64,000 nt of DNA from Hydrogenispora ethanolica (GCF_004340685.1 NZ_SLUN01000005.1:21621-85620), one strand, 5' to 3'. Counted from the stretch's first letter, positions 25,326-35,462 are shown. The notes: a model not told the origin generated them from the sequence alone. Numbers and translations: made by a program.

Positions 25326-25439
25326 GAGAATTGCATAATTCATAAAATAATCTTTTGTCTACAATATATTGATAGGTATATCCAGGCATTGCACTATATA
25401 TTGTGGCCACAGGTTCGTTAAGGTAATTATGCAATTCTC
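25326..25439. repeat. 114-bp element with 15-bp inverted ends
   Basis: GAGAATTGCATAATT (25326-25340) and its exact reverse complement (25425-25439) bound an AT-rich core containing a palindrome CAATATATTG (25362-25371). It sits between the araC-type gene and the glycosidase gene. It could be a miniature inverted-repeat element or a large operator. No clear target duplication is visible. Confidence 0.75.
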
Positions 25440-25462
25440 TGAACTCTGAGCTGTTCCAAAAA

Positions 25463-25487
25463 ATGCTTGATTTCAAGCATTTTTTTT
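25463..25487. terminator. Bidirectional Rho-independent terminator
   Basis: Perfect 8-bp stem ATGCTTGA-tt-TCAAGCAT (25463-25480) with an A-run before it and seven Ts after it. It would end the regulator transcript and separate it from the glycosidase operon. Confidence 0.8.
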
Positions 25488-25591
25488 ATCTCAAAAATAG
25501 CACAAAACGTTGCAATTTTATTCAAAGATTCTTAACCAAAAGAATATTAAAATGTAACCAGCAATCAAACTTACCTAAGGGAGCTGCGGAA

Positions 25592-27499
25592 ATGGATCAA
25601 ATCACACTAGCGGTGGACTTTCGGAAGGAACGCAAACCGTTCCGGCATTTCTTCGGCGCGGTGGGATACGCCAACGCCGATTACACCTATACCGAGGCGT
25701 CGCAAAAAATGTACGACTACCTCTCCTCGTATCACAATCACTTCCGGTATATGCGCCTTCATAACATCTTGACCCTGCACGGCAAGGGGGATTTCCACTT
25801 TTTGCAGGGCCACGATTACGGCAACGCCAGCCAGGATTGTCACAGCTTCGACGATGACGCGGTCGTATCCCTGGATGATGCGGGACGGCTGGTTTATGAC
25901 TGGACCTGGGTGGACCGGGTGTATGACATTATGCTGGAGCACCAGATCCGGCCGATCGTGGAGACTGTCTATCTGCCGAGCTGCATCCAGAAAAGCCGGG
26001 AGTTGGGCTTCATTCCCAAGGATTTCAAGCTGTGGCGGCAGCTGCTGGAGGACTTTGTCAGGCACCTGGAGGAACGGTACGGCCGGGCAGAGGTCGAGCA
26101 GTGGTACTTTGAGGTCTGGAACGAGCCCGACAACCACGGGCCCTGGGTGGAGGAGCCGGCCAGCTTCTTTGCGCTCTACGACTACATGGAGGCGGCCATC
26201 CACGCGGTGAATCCCCGGATCAAGGTGGGGGGGCCCGCCGTCAAGCAGGGGGAGGAAGCCTTCAAAATCTTCCGGCTGTTTCTGGAGCATTGCGCCCGGG
26301 GCGTCAATTACGTCACGGGATGCTTCGGCACGCGGATCGATTTCATCTCGGTCCATTGCAAAGGGGGTTTCCCCAATGGCTATAACCCGTCGTCGGAAGT
26401 GCTGTTCGACGCGCTCGGGCGCTTCCTGGAATGCCTGAAAGAATATCCGGAGTTTGACGGGGTCGAGTTTTTCAATGACGAGTCCGATATTGTCTGGCAC
26501 GGCAATCTGGGAATCTGGAAGGAGAGCTGGCTGAACTTTCGGAACACTCATTATCCGGCGGGTTTTGTCTGCAAGATGATCACCAACTACTGCGCAGTCG
26601 TTGAAGATCAGCATCAGGTCAATTTGAGCATCGTCGACAGCGACAACTGCCATATTCAATGGGAGAGGTTCCTGTTCAGCGGGAACCGTTCCCAGCTGAC
26701 GCCGCTGACGAAGTATCCGTCCACCGATCTGCTGAAAAAAGCAATCTTCAACGCCTATGTCCTGCTCAGCCGGCTGGGCGATGAACGCTTGGCCGCCAGC
26801 TGCGCTACGGAGGGATTCGGCCGCAAATTCGGGATCCTCCCCACCCGGCGGGACGACGCTTTGGCCATCATGGTCTGGAACTTTGAGGACGGCGTGGAGG
26901 ATGACGTCAACCGCCGCCGCTTCCGGCTGGAGGTCAGCAATCTCCCGTTCACTGGCGCGTACCGGCTGGTGCATTACCGTATCGACCGCGAGCACAGCAA
27001 TGCGCACGCGGTATGGAAGAGTCTCGGCGCTCCCGGCCAGCCCTCGGCCGAGCAGATCCAGTCGCTCCGGGAGCGGGAAGGGCTGGAACTGTACGAGCCG
27101 GTCCGGCCCATCGTTCTGGACGGCCCATTCCGGGCGGACCTGGATCTGCCGATGCACGCAGTCTCCTTGCTGCTGTTGGTGCCCGAGAACCGGGAGCGGC
27201 CGGCCCGGCTGGAGTTCATTAAGGCCGTGGCCGAGACGGGCTGCAACGGCAACCGCCAGGTCTTCCTGAAATGGCGGCCTTGCCCGGACCGGGACTTCCT
27301 ATACTACCGGGTCTGGCGGCGCGGCGACGACGAGGCCGAGTTCCGGGTGATCAGCGACGCGCCCTCCCTGAATACCGCCACTTACACCGATATGGCGGTA
27401 AGCCCGGGGCGGACCTATGAGTACCGGATCCAGTCCCTCAACGCTTCGCTGCTGGAGAGCGACTGTTCCGAGGCGTCCCGCGTCGCGCTGGCGCCATGA
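25592..27499 (+). CDS. GH39-type glycoside hydrolase with C-terminal FN3-like domain
   Basis: A 635-residue protein with no signal peptide, hence cytoplasmic. The catalytic barrel shows the acid/base motif WNEPDNHGPW (Glu near residue 178) and a candidate nucleophile in FFNDESD (Glu near 297); the 119-residue spacing fits GH39 beta-xylosidases. A beta-sandwich follows (about 430-540), and the last 85 residues look like a fibronectin type III domain (YYRVWRRGDD, YEYRIQSLN). ATG 25592 follows AAGGGAG; the frame is open upstream to 25463, across the terminator. Context suggests it cleaves an imported xyloside or similar oligosaccharide. Confidence 0.85.
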   Translation: MDQITLAVDFRKERKPFRHFFGAVGYANADYTYTEASQKMYDYLSSYHNHFRYMRLHNILTLHGKGDFHFLQGHDYGNASQDCHSFDDDAVVSLDDAGRLVYDWTWVDRVYDIMLEHQIRPIVETVYLPSCIQKSRELGFIPKDFKLWRQLLEDFVRHLEERYGRAEVEQWYFEVWNEPDNHGPWVEEPASFFALYDYMEAAIHAVNPRIKVGGPAVKQGEEAFKIFRLFLEHCARGVNYVTGCFGTRIDFISVHCKGGFPNGYNPSSEVLFDALGRFLECLKEYPEFDGVEFFNDESDIVWHGNLGIWKESWLNFRNTHYPAGFVCKMITNYCAVVEDQHQVNLSIVDSDNCHIQWERFLFSGNRSQLTPLTKYPSTDLLKKAIFNAYVLLSRLGDERLAASCATEGFGRKFGILPTRRDDALAIMVWNFEDGVEDDVNRRRFRLEVSNLPFTGAYRLVHYRIDREHSNAHAVWKSLGAPGQPSAEQIQSLREREGLELYEPVRPIVLDGPFRADLDLPMHAVSLLLLVPENRERPARLEFIKAVAETGCNGNRQVFLKWRPCPDRDFLYYRVWRRGDDEAEFRVISDAPSLNTATYTDMAVSPGRTYEYRIQSLNASLLESDCSEASRVALAP

Positions 27500-27562
27500 A
27501 ACGCCGCGGCGGCGGGTTGGCGCACCGGGAAAGATGAAATCGGAAGGATGGAGTGATGGCGG

Positions 27563-28507
27563 ATGCCGAAGGCTGAGAATTTGGCGTCGCGGGACCGGCG
27601 GAGCGTCTGGCAGCAGGTCTGGCGAATGCGGGTGCTGTATCTGATGGCGTTGCCGGGCTTGCTGTGGTTCGCGATCTTTAAGTACGGCCCGATGTGGGGG
27701 GTGATGACCGCCTTTCAGGATTACAGTCCCTTCCTGGGGATGCTCGGCAGTCCGTGGGTCGGCTGGAAACACTTTCAGGAGCTGTTCGCCCGGCCCGATT
27801 TCTGGATTTTGCTGAAAAACACGCTGATCCTGGGGGTACTGAGCCTGGTGATCTATTTCCCCTTCACTATTGTGTTGGCCCTGCTCCTCAACGAACTGCG
27901 CAACCGGGTTTTCAGGGAAGCGCTCCAGACGGTGTTTTACGCGCCGTACTTCGTCTCCTGGGTGGTCATCGCCGGGATCACCATCCTCACCTTCTCATCG
28001 GCCCAGGGGATCTTCAGCCGGCTGTTGGCCTCGGACGCGGGCCAGCCGTTTATGCTCCTGAATAAACCGGAGTATTTCCGGATCACGGTGATCCTGCAGC
28101 AGATCTGGAAAGATGCCGGCTGGGGCAGCGTAATCTTCTTGGCGGCGCTCTCCGGCATCGATCAGCAGCTGTATGAGGCGGCGGTGATTGACGGCGCCAG
28201 CCGCTGGAAGCAGTTGTGGCACATCACCCTGGTCGGGCTGCGGCCGACCATCGTCATCATCCTGATCATGCGGTTGGGCTCCTTCCTGGATGTGGGGTTT
28301 GAACAGATTTACACCCTGATCAACAATAACCCGTTGCTGTACCGGGTGGGGGACGTCTTTGACACCTTTGCCTTCCGCAAGGGCATTCAGGAAGGGATGT
28401 TCAGCTACGCCACGACGGTCAGTTTGTTCAAGTCGGTCATCGCCTTCGTGCTGGTGCTCGGGGCCAACTGGCTGGCCAAAAAAACGGGCGAGGAGGGACT
28501 CTTTTAA
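27563..28507 (+). CDS. Sugar ABC transporter permease, LplB/UgpA type
   Basis: A 314-residue inner-membrane permease with six predicted helices and the EAA loop (QQLYEAAVIDGASRWKQLWH, about residues 201-220) that contacts the ATPase. KYGPMWGVMTAFQDYSP near residue 47 is typical of the LplB subgroup found with large solute-binding proteins for complex oligosaccharides. No ATPase gene is encoded nearby; such systems often share a genome-wide MsmK-type ATPase. The start is the second of two closely spaced ATGs; the first (27555) is out of frame. Confidence 0.92.
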   Translation: MPKAENLASRDRRSVWQQVWRMRVLYLMALPGLLWFAIFKYGPMWGVMTAFQDYSPFLGMLGSPWVGWKHFQELFARPDFWILLKNTLILGVLSLVIYFPFTIVLALLLNELRNRVFREALQTVFYAPYFVSWVVIAGITILTFSSAQGIFSRLLASDAGQPFMLLNKPEYFRITVILQQIWKDAGWGSVIFLAALSGIDQQLYEAAVIDGASRWKQLWHITLVGLRPTIVIILIMRLGSFLDVGFEQIYTLINNNPLLYRVGDVFDTFAFRKGIQEGMFSYATTVSLFKSVIAFVLVLGANWLAKKTGEEGLF

Positions 28508-28508
28508 G

Positions 28509-29384
28509 ATGGTACGTGACAATTCCTGGTCCAGCCGCTTGTTTGATTTTTGCAATTACGTTTTATTGTCGGGTTTGGCGCTGGTTACGGCATTCCCTTT
28601 TGTCTACTGCGTGTTGCGTTCCTTCGAAGGAAGCTGGCTGCCGGCGGTGGGGGTGGAGATTCTCCCCAAGCAATGGTCGTTGACCGCATATACAACGCTG
28701 TTGCAAGGGGCGGTTTTCCCCCGGGCCCTTTTGATCTCAGTGATCATTACGGTACTGGGCACCCTGCTGAGCCTGGTCCTGACTACGATGCTGGCCTATG
28801 CGCTGTCGAAAAAGCAATTGATCGGGCGGCGGTTTTTAACCGGCGGCATTCTCTTCACCTTTCTCTTTAACGGCGGCATGATTCCCACCTATCTCATCGT
28901 GCGCGGCCTGGGGATGCTCGATAGCTTGGCCGCGTTGATCTTTCCGGGGGCGATGGGCGCTTATACCTTCTTTATCATGCGCCAGTCCTTCGCGGGCGTC
29001 CCGGCCAGCCTGGAAGAGTCGGCGCGGATCGACGGCGCGGGCGAATTCCTGATCTACTACCGGGTCTATCTGCCGTTGGTCAAGCCGATGCTGGCCGCGG
29101 TCGGACTGCTCTATGTGGTCAGACAGTGGAACCTCTTCTTCGACGGGATTCTGTACATCAGCACCCCGGAGAAGTGGCCCCTGCAGGTGCTGGTCCGGCA
29201 GGCCATCGCCACGGCCAGCAGCTTGGGCACGGGCGAAGCGCTGTCCGCGAGCCAGATGGTGGTCAGCCCGGAAGCGCTCCAAATGGCGTCGATCATCCTG
29301 TCGGCCCTGCCCATGCTGATGCTGTACCCGTTCTTCCAGCGCAGTTTCATCAAGGGCTTGACCTTGGGAGCCATCAAGGAATAG
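28509..29384 (+). CDS. Sugar ABC transporter permease, LplC/YtcP type
   Basis: A 291-residue partner permease with the EAA loop PASLEESARIDGAGEFLIYY (about residues 165-184) and the LplC-type C-terminus (YPFFQRSFIKGLTLGAIKE). ATG 28509 lies 1 bp after the stop of the first permease, with AGGAGGG at the end of that gene as ribosome binding site; an in-frame upstream start at 28359 would overlap the first gene by 150 bp. Confidence 0.92.
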   Translation: MVRDNSWSSRLFDFCNYVLLSGLALVTAFPFVYCVLRSFEGSWLPAVGVEILPKQWSLTAYTTLLQGAVFPRALLISVIITVLGTLLSLVLTTMLAYALSKKQLIGRRFLTGGILFTFLFNGGMIPTYLIVRGLGMLDSLAALIFPGAMGAYTFFIMRQSFAGVPASLEESARIDGAGEFLIYYRVYLPLVKPMLAAVGLLYVVRQWNLFFDGILYISTPEKWPLQVLVRQAIATASSLGTGEALSASQMVVSPEALQMASIILSALPMLMLYPFFQRSFIKGLTLGAIKE

Positions 29385-29546
29385 CCCGTTCCGGACCGCC
29401 CGTTTGCAACGAAAGCTCGTCTGGCGGGGTCGATGAGCTGCTCCGGCAAATGAAACGGCTCGTTGCGCGGCGGAAGATAATCGCTCTATGACAGAAGAGG
29501 CTTTGATGGATGATTCGATTCATCGAATTTAAAGGAGGAGGAAAAA

Positions 29547-31052
29547 ATGAAAAAGTTCGTTCGACTGATGGTATGGGTGGCTCTGCTCGGAGTATTGGCC
29601 ACCGGGCTCTTCGCCAACTCGGGAGCTTTGGCCGCGAATGAGGCGGTACCGCTGCGGATCATGACTGACTGGTGGGTGGCCACGATTCCCAGTCCCGACT
29701 GGCCGGAGTGGAAAGCGGTCGAAAAAAGGCTCGGCATCAAGCTGCAGATGGAGTTCAATATGAACTTCTCCATCGAGCGGCTTTCCACCATGATTGCCTC
29801 AGGCAATATTCCCGACGCCACGTTGATCAACTTGCAGACCACTCCGGCGGGCTATGATTGGATCAACCAGGGCGCCTTTCAACCGGTGGAAAAGAGCTTG
29901 CGCAAGTACGCGCCGCATCTCTGGAAAGCGCTGGCTCCCGGAGCGATTCAATTGGGTTCGGTCAACGGCGTGCTGTACGGCGTGCCCCGGCCGCGCGCCA
30001 CCGCCCGCGAGTGCTTCGCCATCCGCAAGGATTGGCTGGACAAACTGAAGCTGCCGGTGCCGAAGACCATGGATGATCTGGAGAAGGTGTTAAAAGCTTT
30101 CGTGACCCGCGATCCGGACGGCAACGGCAGGAACGACACCTTTGGCTTTGGCGGGGAGAACTTTAACACCTTCATGGTGCCCTTCTTCGCGGTGGGCAAT
30201 CCGTACCAATTCGCTTATGACTCCAAAGGCCAGGTTCAATACAACGGCATCAGCCCCGACGCCAAGGAAGGGCTGGCAACCTTGCAGCGCTGGTATAAAG
30301 AGGGCCTGATCGACCCCGACATGCCCACCCAGCCCGGGCTGTATTCGGCCAAGGTCGCCGCGGCCAAGACGGGAGTGATTACGCCCTGGCTCGATCAGTT
30401 GCGGCCCAGCGAGTTCAATCCGGTGCCGCAAAACTGGCAGCAAATGCGGGCCAACGATCCCAAAGCGCAGTGGGTGATGGTGCCGATCCTGTCCTCGAGC
30501 CGGCATAAGACGCCGAAGCATTATCAGAACGCCGGAACTTCCAGCCATTTCTTTGTGAGTTCCCGGCTGAGGGACGGTAAGAAGCTGGAGAAGCTCTTTC
30601 AATGGTGGGATTTCTGGGCTTCCAAGGCGGGTTACGAGTTCGGCAGCTGGGGTCTGAAGGGACTGGACTACGAGGTCGACGCCAAAGGGAATAAAAGCCT
30701 GACGGAGGAGGGGAAAAAGCGTATCTACGCTTTGCAATGCTTCCGCCAGACCCATCTTTGGGAGGCCCAGATGCAGATCGCGGCCGACAAGCCAGAGAAC
30801 AATGCGATCATGGCCAAGATGCTCAAAGATCTGTCCAAACAGAGCGTGCCGTATCCTTTCATCGATGTGGCGGCGCGGAGCAAAGCCTATGTCAATCACT
30901 GGCCGGAACTCTTCCGGATGCAGCAGGAAGCCTATACCCAGATCATTATCGGCTTAAAACCGGTGGATTCCTTTGACGCCTTCGCCAGACAATGGCGGCA
31001 GGCCGGCGGCGATGAGCTGCTGCGGGAGATGAACGGGATTTACAAGAAGTAA
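29547..31052 (+). CDS. ABC transporter solute-binding protein, LplA type
   Basis: A 501-residue extracytoplasmic binding protein. It has an N-terminal signal peptide (KKFVRLMVWVALLGVLATGL, then a cleavage region near SGALAANE) and no lipobox cysteine. The family motif IRKDWLDKLKLPVPKTMDDL and a calcium-loop-like RDPDGNGRNDTFG occur at about 152-200. It delivers an oligosaccharide to the two permeases upstream. GGAGGAGG precedes the ATG; the 162-bp gap after the second permease may hold its own promoter. Confidence 0.9.
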   Translation: MKKFVRLMVWVALLGVLATGLFANSGALAANEAVPLRIMTDWWVATIPSPDWPEWKAVEKRLGIKLQMEFNMNFSIERLSTMIASGNIPDATLINLQTTPAGYDWINQGAFQPVEKSLRKYAPHLWKALAPGAIQLGSVNGVLYGVPRPRATARECFAIRKDWLDKLKLPVPKTMDDLEKVLKAFVTRDPDGNGRNDTFGFGGENFNTFMVPFFAVGNPYQFAYDSKGQVQYNGISPDAKEGLATLQRWYKEGLIDPDMPTQPGLYSAKVAAAKTGVITPWLDQLRPSEFNPVPQNWQQMRANDPKAQWVMVPILSSSRHKTPKHYQNAGTSSHFFVSSRLRDGKKLEKLFQWWDFWASKAGYEFGSWGLKGLDYEVDAKGNKSLTEEGKKRIYALQCFRQTHLWEAQMQIAADKPENNAIMAKMLKDLSKQSVPYPFIDVAARSKAYVNHWPELFRMQQEAYTQIIIGLKPVDSFDAFARQWRQAGGDELLREMNGIYKK

Positions 31053-31130
31053 TCCCTGTGGAAAGTGAGGCGGGCGGAAACGTCCGCCTTTGCAATGACT
31101 TCAGACCATGATTATGAAAGGAACATTGCC

Positions 31131-32399
31131 ATGCACTATAATTTTCCGTATCCCAACCTTCCGGGGCTGGAGATCGACGAACGGAACGAGACCAAGATCT
31201 ATGAAGTCAAAGCCGAATTTCAACCGGAGGATCCGCTGCGCCTGATCGAGCAGAGCCTGGCCCGGCCCATCGGCATGGAACGGTTCAGCCGGATCCTCCA
31301 TCCCGGCAGCAAGATCCTGATCATCATCGATGACATCTCCCGCCCCACTCCGGTACGGCTGATCCTGCCGCCGCTCCTGGCGGAGTTGGGCCGGGCCGGG
31401 GTGCAAGCCGCCAATATCCGGTTCCTCATCGCCCTGGGCACGCACCGTCCGATGACCGCGGCGGAGATCGAGCAGAAGGTTGGCCCGGAGATCGCCCGGA
31501 ACTATTTGGTCCTGAACCACGAATGGGAGAATCCCGCCGCGTTGCATGATTACGGCCGCCTGGACGACGGGACTCCGGTGATCCTCAACCGGCAGATGGC
31601 CCTGGCCGATTTCGTGATTGGCGTGGGCTCGATTGCGCCCCATCCGGCGGCCGGCTTCTCCGGCGGGGGCAAGATTATCGCCCCGGGCGTGGCCACCGAA
31701 GCGGCGGTGGGCGAGTTTCACTGGAAGAGCGTACAATTCCCCGAGCGGGAAGTATTGGGGGTCCGCGACAATCCGATGCGGCGGATCATCGACGCCATCG
31801 CCGCCAAGGCCGGCTTGTCGGCGATCGTCAACGTCATTGCCGACGGCCGGCAGCGCGTCGTCAAGGTGGTAACCGGCGCTTCGGTGCAGGCGCACCGCCT
31901 CGGCTGCGAATACGCGCTGGGCCTCTTCGGCGCCAGGATCGACCCCGCCTGGCGGGCGGATATCTACATCGCCGATTCCCATCCGATGGATCAGGAGATG
32001 TGGCAGGCGGTGAAGGGAATGTGCGCGCTGGACGTGGTGGCGCCGGACGGCGCGGTGGTCATCCTGGTGACTCCCTGCCCCGAGGGAGTGAGCCAGATGC
32101 ATCCCGAAATCCTGAAATACGGCTATGTCAGCCTGGCGGAGGCCGACCGCCTGATCCGGGAAGAAAACCTCTCCAAGGTGGCGGCCCATAATATGGTGCA
32201 GGGCGGCCGGCTGGTCCGCCGGACCACCGCCTTCCTGGTATCGCCGGGAGTGGGCCCGGCCGAAGCGGAGCGGCTCGGTTTTCGTTCCTTCGCTACTCCC
32301 CAGAGCGCCTTGGACGCGGCCCTGCGGCTCAAAGGCGACCGGGCCAGAATCGCCATTCTGAGGATGGGCGGTGATCTCTGCCCGATCGTTTCGGGTTGA
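31131..32399 (+). CDS. LarA-family (DUF2088) racemase/epimerase-like protein
   Basis: About 422 residues with the lactate racemase fold. Seen are IIIDDISRPTPV (about 63-74), LIALGTHRPMT (about 99-109), GSIAPHPAAGFSGGGKIIAP (about 164-183) with the His and Lys equivalents that bind the nickel-pincer cofactor, and SHPMDQEMWQA. LarA racemises lactate, and relatives act on other 2-hydroxy acids including sugar acids. No larB/C/E maturation gene is in the window. It is the last gene of the sugar locus, so a sugar-acid substrate is as likely as lactate. ATG 31131 follows AAAGGAA. Confidence 0.83.
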   Translation: MHYNFPYPNLPGLEIDERNETKIYEVKAEFQPEDPLRLIEQSLARPIGMERFSRILHPGSKILIIIDDISRPTPVRLILPPLLAELGRAGVQAANIRFLIALGTHRPMTAAEIEQKVGPEIARNYLVLNHEWENPAALHDYGRLDDGTPVILNRQMALADFVIGVGSIAPHPAAGFSGGGKIIAPGVATEAAVGEFHWKSVQFPEREVLGVRDNPMRRIIDAIAAKAGLSAIVNVIADGRQRVVKVVTGASVQAHRLGCEYALGLFGARIDPAWRADIYIADSHPMDQEMWQAVKGMCALDVVAPDGAVVILVTPCPEGVSQMHPEILKYGYVSLAEADRLIREENLSKVAAHNMVQGGRLVRRTTAFLVSPGVGPAEAERLGFRSFATPQSALDAALRLKGDRARIAILRMGGDLCPIVSG

Positions 32400-32450
32400 T
32401 TCGGAAACGGGACTTATAGAGGGAAAGGCTGCTTCAGGACTTTTCCGACC

Positions 32451-32486
32451 GGACCGGACATGATTGATGTCCGGTCCTGTTATTTT
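32451..32486 (+). terminator. Terminator after the LarA-like gene
   Basis: Perfect 11-bp stem GGACCGGACAT-gattg-ATGTCCGGTCC (32451-32477) followed by TGTTATTTT. It closes the sugar locus. Confidence 0.75.
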
Positions 32487-32631
32487 GATGTCAGCTTCGA
32501 TGAATGATATGTTAAATTTCCGGCCGATCTATCCACCATCTCCCGGCGCTTGCCGAAACAAACAGCAAGCAAAGCGAAGGAAAGAGAAGATGAAAAGAGA
32601 AATAGAAGCGCTTGCGGAGGGGGTTATTCGA

Positions 32632-34353
32632 ATGAAACGGGGTATCGGACCGTGGGAGAAGTTCCGGCGGAATTTCACCAAACTCAAAGTATTCCAGCAG
32701 ATTTGGCTGGTCATCGGGTTCGTGTCAGTTTTCTTGCTGATCCAGGGCGGGCTTTGCATTTATATTGTCCGGACCATGCACCGGATCTCCGATCAAGTCT
32801 TTAACGACAGCACCAAGGCTTTGACCCACATCAGCGCCACCGAAGTGGATCTGCAGAAGGTCCGCGGCAATTATTTGGGCCGGCTGTTGAACAAGTCGAT
32901 GTTCGGCATCTCCATGACCATGCTCGGCAATATGCGGAACCGGATCCAGGAGATCGGCGCGGACCGCCGGGAGCCGGTGGAAATGATCCTGAAAGAACTG
33001 AAGGAGATGGAGGAGATCGTGATCGAGCCAATCAGCGTGGCCAATTACGAGCGGCTCGACGTGGTCCTGAATACGCTGGACAACGACCTGAACCGGCTGG
33101 CCGGGAAGATCCGGGATGCAGCGGCCTCGACCATCCGCGAGGGCACCAGCTACGCTACAAACGCCCAACTCATTACCCTCGCCATCCTGGTGATCGGCGT
33201 GGGACTTTCGCTGCTGTTGGGGTTGGTGGTGGCGGCGGCGATAGCCCGGCCGCTGCAGGCGATGCTTTCGGCCATCAAGGCGCTGTCCCGCGGCGATCTG
33301 ACGCGGGATGTGGCGGAGACGGGCTGCGCCGAAACCGCCGGAATGGCGCTGGGTCTGAATCATGCCTTCGGGAGCCTGCGCGAGCTGGTGGCGGGGATTA
33401 CCGACCAGTCCCAGGCGCTCTATGCGGCCAGCACTGAGCTGAAACACGCCGCGGCCGGGACCGGCGCAGCCGCGGGCCAGGTGGCCTCGGCCATGGGCGA
33501 ATTGGCGCGGGCCTCGGTCGAGGAAGCCGAACAAACCAGCCGGGCGGTCGCGGCCATTGACCAGCTTTCCGCCTTGATTGGCTCGGTCACCGCCGACACG
33601 GCCCGGATCGATGAAGCCTCGCTCCAAGTGGCCCAATTGGCCAAGGCGGGACATCGAGCCGCCGACAATATTGTCCAGGAGGTGGACGAGATTTACGGGA
33701 CCACCCAGGAGGTGGCCGGGATCGTCAATCAACTGAACCAGAACTCCAGCGAGATCGGGCAGATCACCGCGGTCATCCAGGGCATCGCCGAACAGACGTC
33801 CTTATTGGCGTTGAATGCGGCCATCGAGGCGGCCCGCGCCGGGGAGCACGGCAAAGGCTTCGAAGTGGTGGCCCAGGAGACCGGCAAGCTGGCCGAGCAG
33901 TCCAAACAGGCGGCCAAGCTCATCGCCGGTCAGGCGCAGGAGATGATGCGGCGGATCGAGACCGCGGTGGGAGCGATGCAGCAAGAGCTGACCAAGGTCG
34001 AGACCGGCCGGGAACTGGCGGCGGACGCCAAAGCCATCTTCCATCAGATCTTCGAGGCCCTGACCCGGAACCTGACCCAGGTGGCGGCAGTGGCCGAATC
34101 GGCCCGGCAAATGACGGAGAGCAATGCGGCGGTGATCGCGGTGATCGACACCATCGCCGGCATCAGCCAGGCCGGCGTGGCCAATACCGAGGAGGTCTCG
34201 GCCACCGCCGAACAGCAGAGCGCGGCCGCGCAGGAAGTAACGGCGCTCGCCGAGAACCTGGCGCTGATCGCCGACAACCTGAAACAGTCGGTGACCGTCT
34301 TCGCGCTGGCCGGGGCTGAAACGTCCGGAACGGAGCCGGTTCGGACGGCCTGA
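32632..34353 (+). CDS. Methyl-accepting chemotaxis protein
   Basis: About 573 residues: TM1 (about 21-41), a helical external sensor of about 140 residues (four-helix-bundle type), TM2 (about 182-205), a HAMP domain starting at [15 protein letters not shown], and a signalling domain whose hairpin tip is recognisable ([20 protein letters not shown], about 390-409). The tip reads [14 protein letters not shown], a small departure from the usual [16 protein letters not shown] 32632 follows GGAGGGGG; ATG 32590 after AAGGAAAG is an alternative. It is monocistronic, framed by terminators, and lacks the FGKY tail of the two long receptors in this window. Confidence 0.92.
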   Translation: MKRGIGPWEKFRRNFTKLKVFQQIWLVIGFVSVFLLIQGGLCIYIVRTMHRISDQVFNDSTKALTHISATEVDLQKVRGNYLGRLLNKSMFGISMTMLGNMRNRIQEIGADRREPVEMILKELKEMEEIVIEPISVANYERLDVVLNTLDNDLNRLAGKIRDAAASTIREGTSYATNAQLITLAILVIGVGLSLLLGLVVAAAIARPLQAMLSAIKALSRGDLTRDVAETGCAETAGMALGLNHAFGSLRELVAGITDQSQALYAASTELKHAAAGTGAAAGQVASAMGELARASVEEAEQTSRAVAAIDQLSALIGSVTADTARIDEASLQVAQLAKAGHRAADNIVQEVDEIYGTTQEVAGIVNQLNQNSSEIGQITAVIQGIAEQTSLLALNAAIEAARAGEHGKGFEVVAQETGKLAEQSKQAAKLIAGQAQEMMRRIETAVGAMQQELTKVETGRELAADAKAIFHQIFEALTRNLTQVAAVAESARQMTESNAAVIAVIDTIAGISQAGVANTEEVSATAEQQSAAAQEVTALAENLALIADNLKQSVTVFALAGAETSGTEPVRTA

Positions 34354-34377
34354 GACGGCATTCTATCGCTGCGACAA

Positions 34378-34405
34378 GCGGGGCGGACCCATGGGTCCGC
34401 CCCGC
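34378..34405. terminator. Palindromic terminator between convergent genes
   Basis: Perfect 14-bp inverted repeat GCGGGGCGGACCCA / TGGGTCCGCCCCGC with no loop spacer, followed on the plus strand by CTGCGTTTTG. It separates the chemoreceptor from the convergent regulator gene. Confidence 0.65.
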
Positions 34406-34447
34406 CTGCGTTTTGCCCCGCGGGAAGTGAACGGCGGCTAGAACCGG

Positions 34448-35383
34448 CTAGACCTCGGCGATCTTCTGCCCCATCATGCTCAGATCGTAGCCCCCCATGC
34501 CCGTGACCTCGTCCCGGTACCCCTTGGAACGCAGGATCTCCAGGACCGCCTGGAAATGGGGCAACCCCAAATCCTCCTTGCGGAAGATTAGATCGTACCG
34601 CTCCTTGTGCAAAGGAATGAAATCCACCCCGGCCACCTGCGAGGCGGCCTTCTCGATCCCCAGGCCGAAATCGGCCTCGCCCCGCGCCACCCGGCTGGCC
34701 ACGGCGATGTGGCTGGTCTCTTCCTGATCATACCCGGCTATCCGGGCCGGTTCCAGCTGGAGCCGGCGCAACATCTCATCGAGCAGCACCCGGGCGCCGG
34801 AACCGCATTCGCGGTTGACAAAGCGCAGCCCGGGCCGGACCAGATCGGGCCAGGCTTGAATGGCTTTGGGATTGCCTTTGGCCACGTAGAAGCCTTCCAT
34901 CCGGTGGACGAGGTTATAAATGACGGTCTTATGGCCGGGCAACATCCGCCGGACGTAGGGCAGGTTGTATTCGCCGGAGTCACCGTCCCAGAGGTGGGCG
35001 GTGACCAGGTTGGCCGCGCCGTGATAGAGCGCGGAGAGCCCGTCCATACTCCCGATATGGCGGCGGAGGAAGCGCAGCTGCGGCAGGAGCTTCTCCAGGT
35101 GCTGGGAGAGAGTGTCCAGGATCAGGTCCTGGCCGCAGATGATCAAGCCGGCTTGAGTATCGCCGCCGGGATCCGGGGCCTGGACCATCGATCGGGTAAG
35201 GTTGGGCACGCAGGACTTGGTGTTCTGGATGTACTGGTCGATATCCGCCTGCTCCACCCGGACCTTGCGGCCGATGCGGTAGGCGGCCAGATCGCCGCGC
35301 TTGATCAGCTCGTAAACGGTGAAACGGGAGATCTTCAGGATCCGGGCCACCTCTTCAGGCGTGTAGGAGATGTTGTCGGGCAT
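34448..35383 (-). CDS. HTH (excisionase-type) regulator with PBP-like domain
   Basis: About 311 residues. The N-terminus has a MerR/excisionase-type helix-turn-helix (SYTPEEVARILKISRFTVYE, then GRKVRVEQADIDQYI). The remainder resembles a type-2 periplasmic binding protein domain used intracellularly (PBP_like). Such one-component regulators are often found beside molybdate or tungstate transport genes. This one is divergent from modA, so it is the likely oxyanion sensor replacing ModE. The start at 35383 follows GAGGTG; an upstream ATG (35449) would sit only a few bases from the predicted transcription start. Ligand identity is inferred from context. Confidence 0.82.
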   Translation of the reverse strand: MPDNISYTPEEVARILKISRFTVYELIKRGDLAAYRIGRKVRVEQADIDQYIQNTKSCVPNLTRSMVQAPDPGGDTQAGLIICGQDLILDTLSQHLEKLLPQLRFLRRHIGSMDGLSALYHGAANLVTAHLWDGDSGEYNLPYVRRMLPGHKTVIYNLVHRMEGFYVAKGNPKAIQAWPDLVRPGLRFVNRECGSGARVLLDEMLRRLQLEPARIAGYDQEETSHIAVASRVARGEADFGLGIEKAASQVAGVDFIPLHKERYDLIFRKEDLGLPHFQAVLEILRSKGYRDEVTGMGGYDLSMMGQKIAEV

Positions 35384-35462
35384 GGCTGGCACCTCAATCG
35401 TCCGTCCCTTGTCAGAGACTTGTAACTTTTGTGTAAGTATTTCTAACATGCTCTTGCTTTTT

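Noticed and set aside
25607-27157. 516-residue minus-strand frame opposite the GH39-type gene
   Set aside because: Shadow frame without motifs; the opposite strand encodes the recognisable hydrolase.
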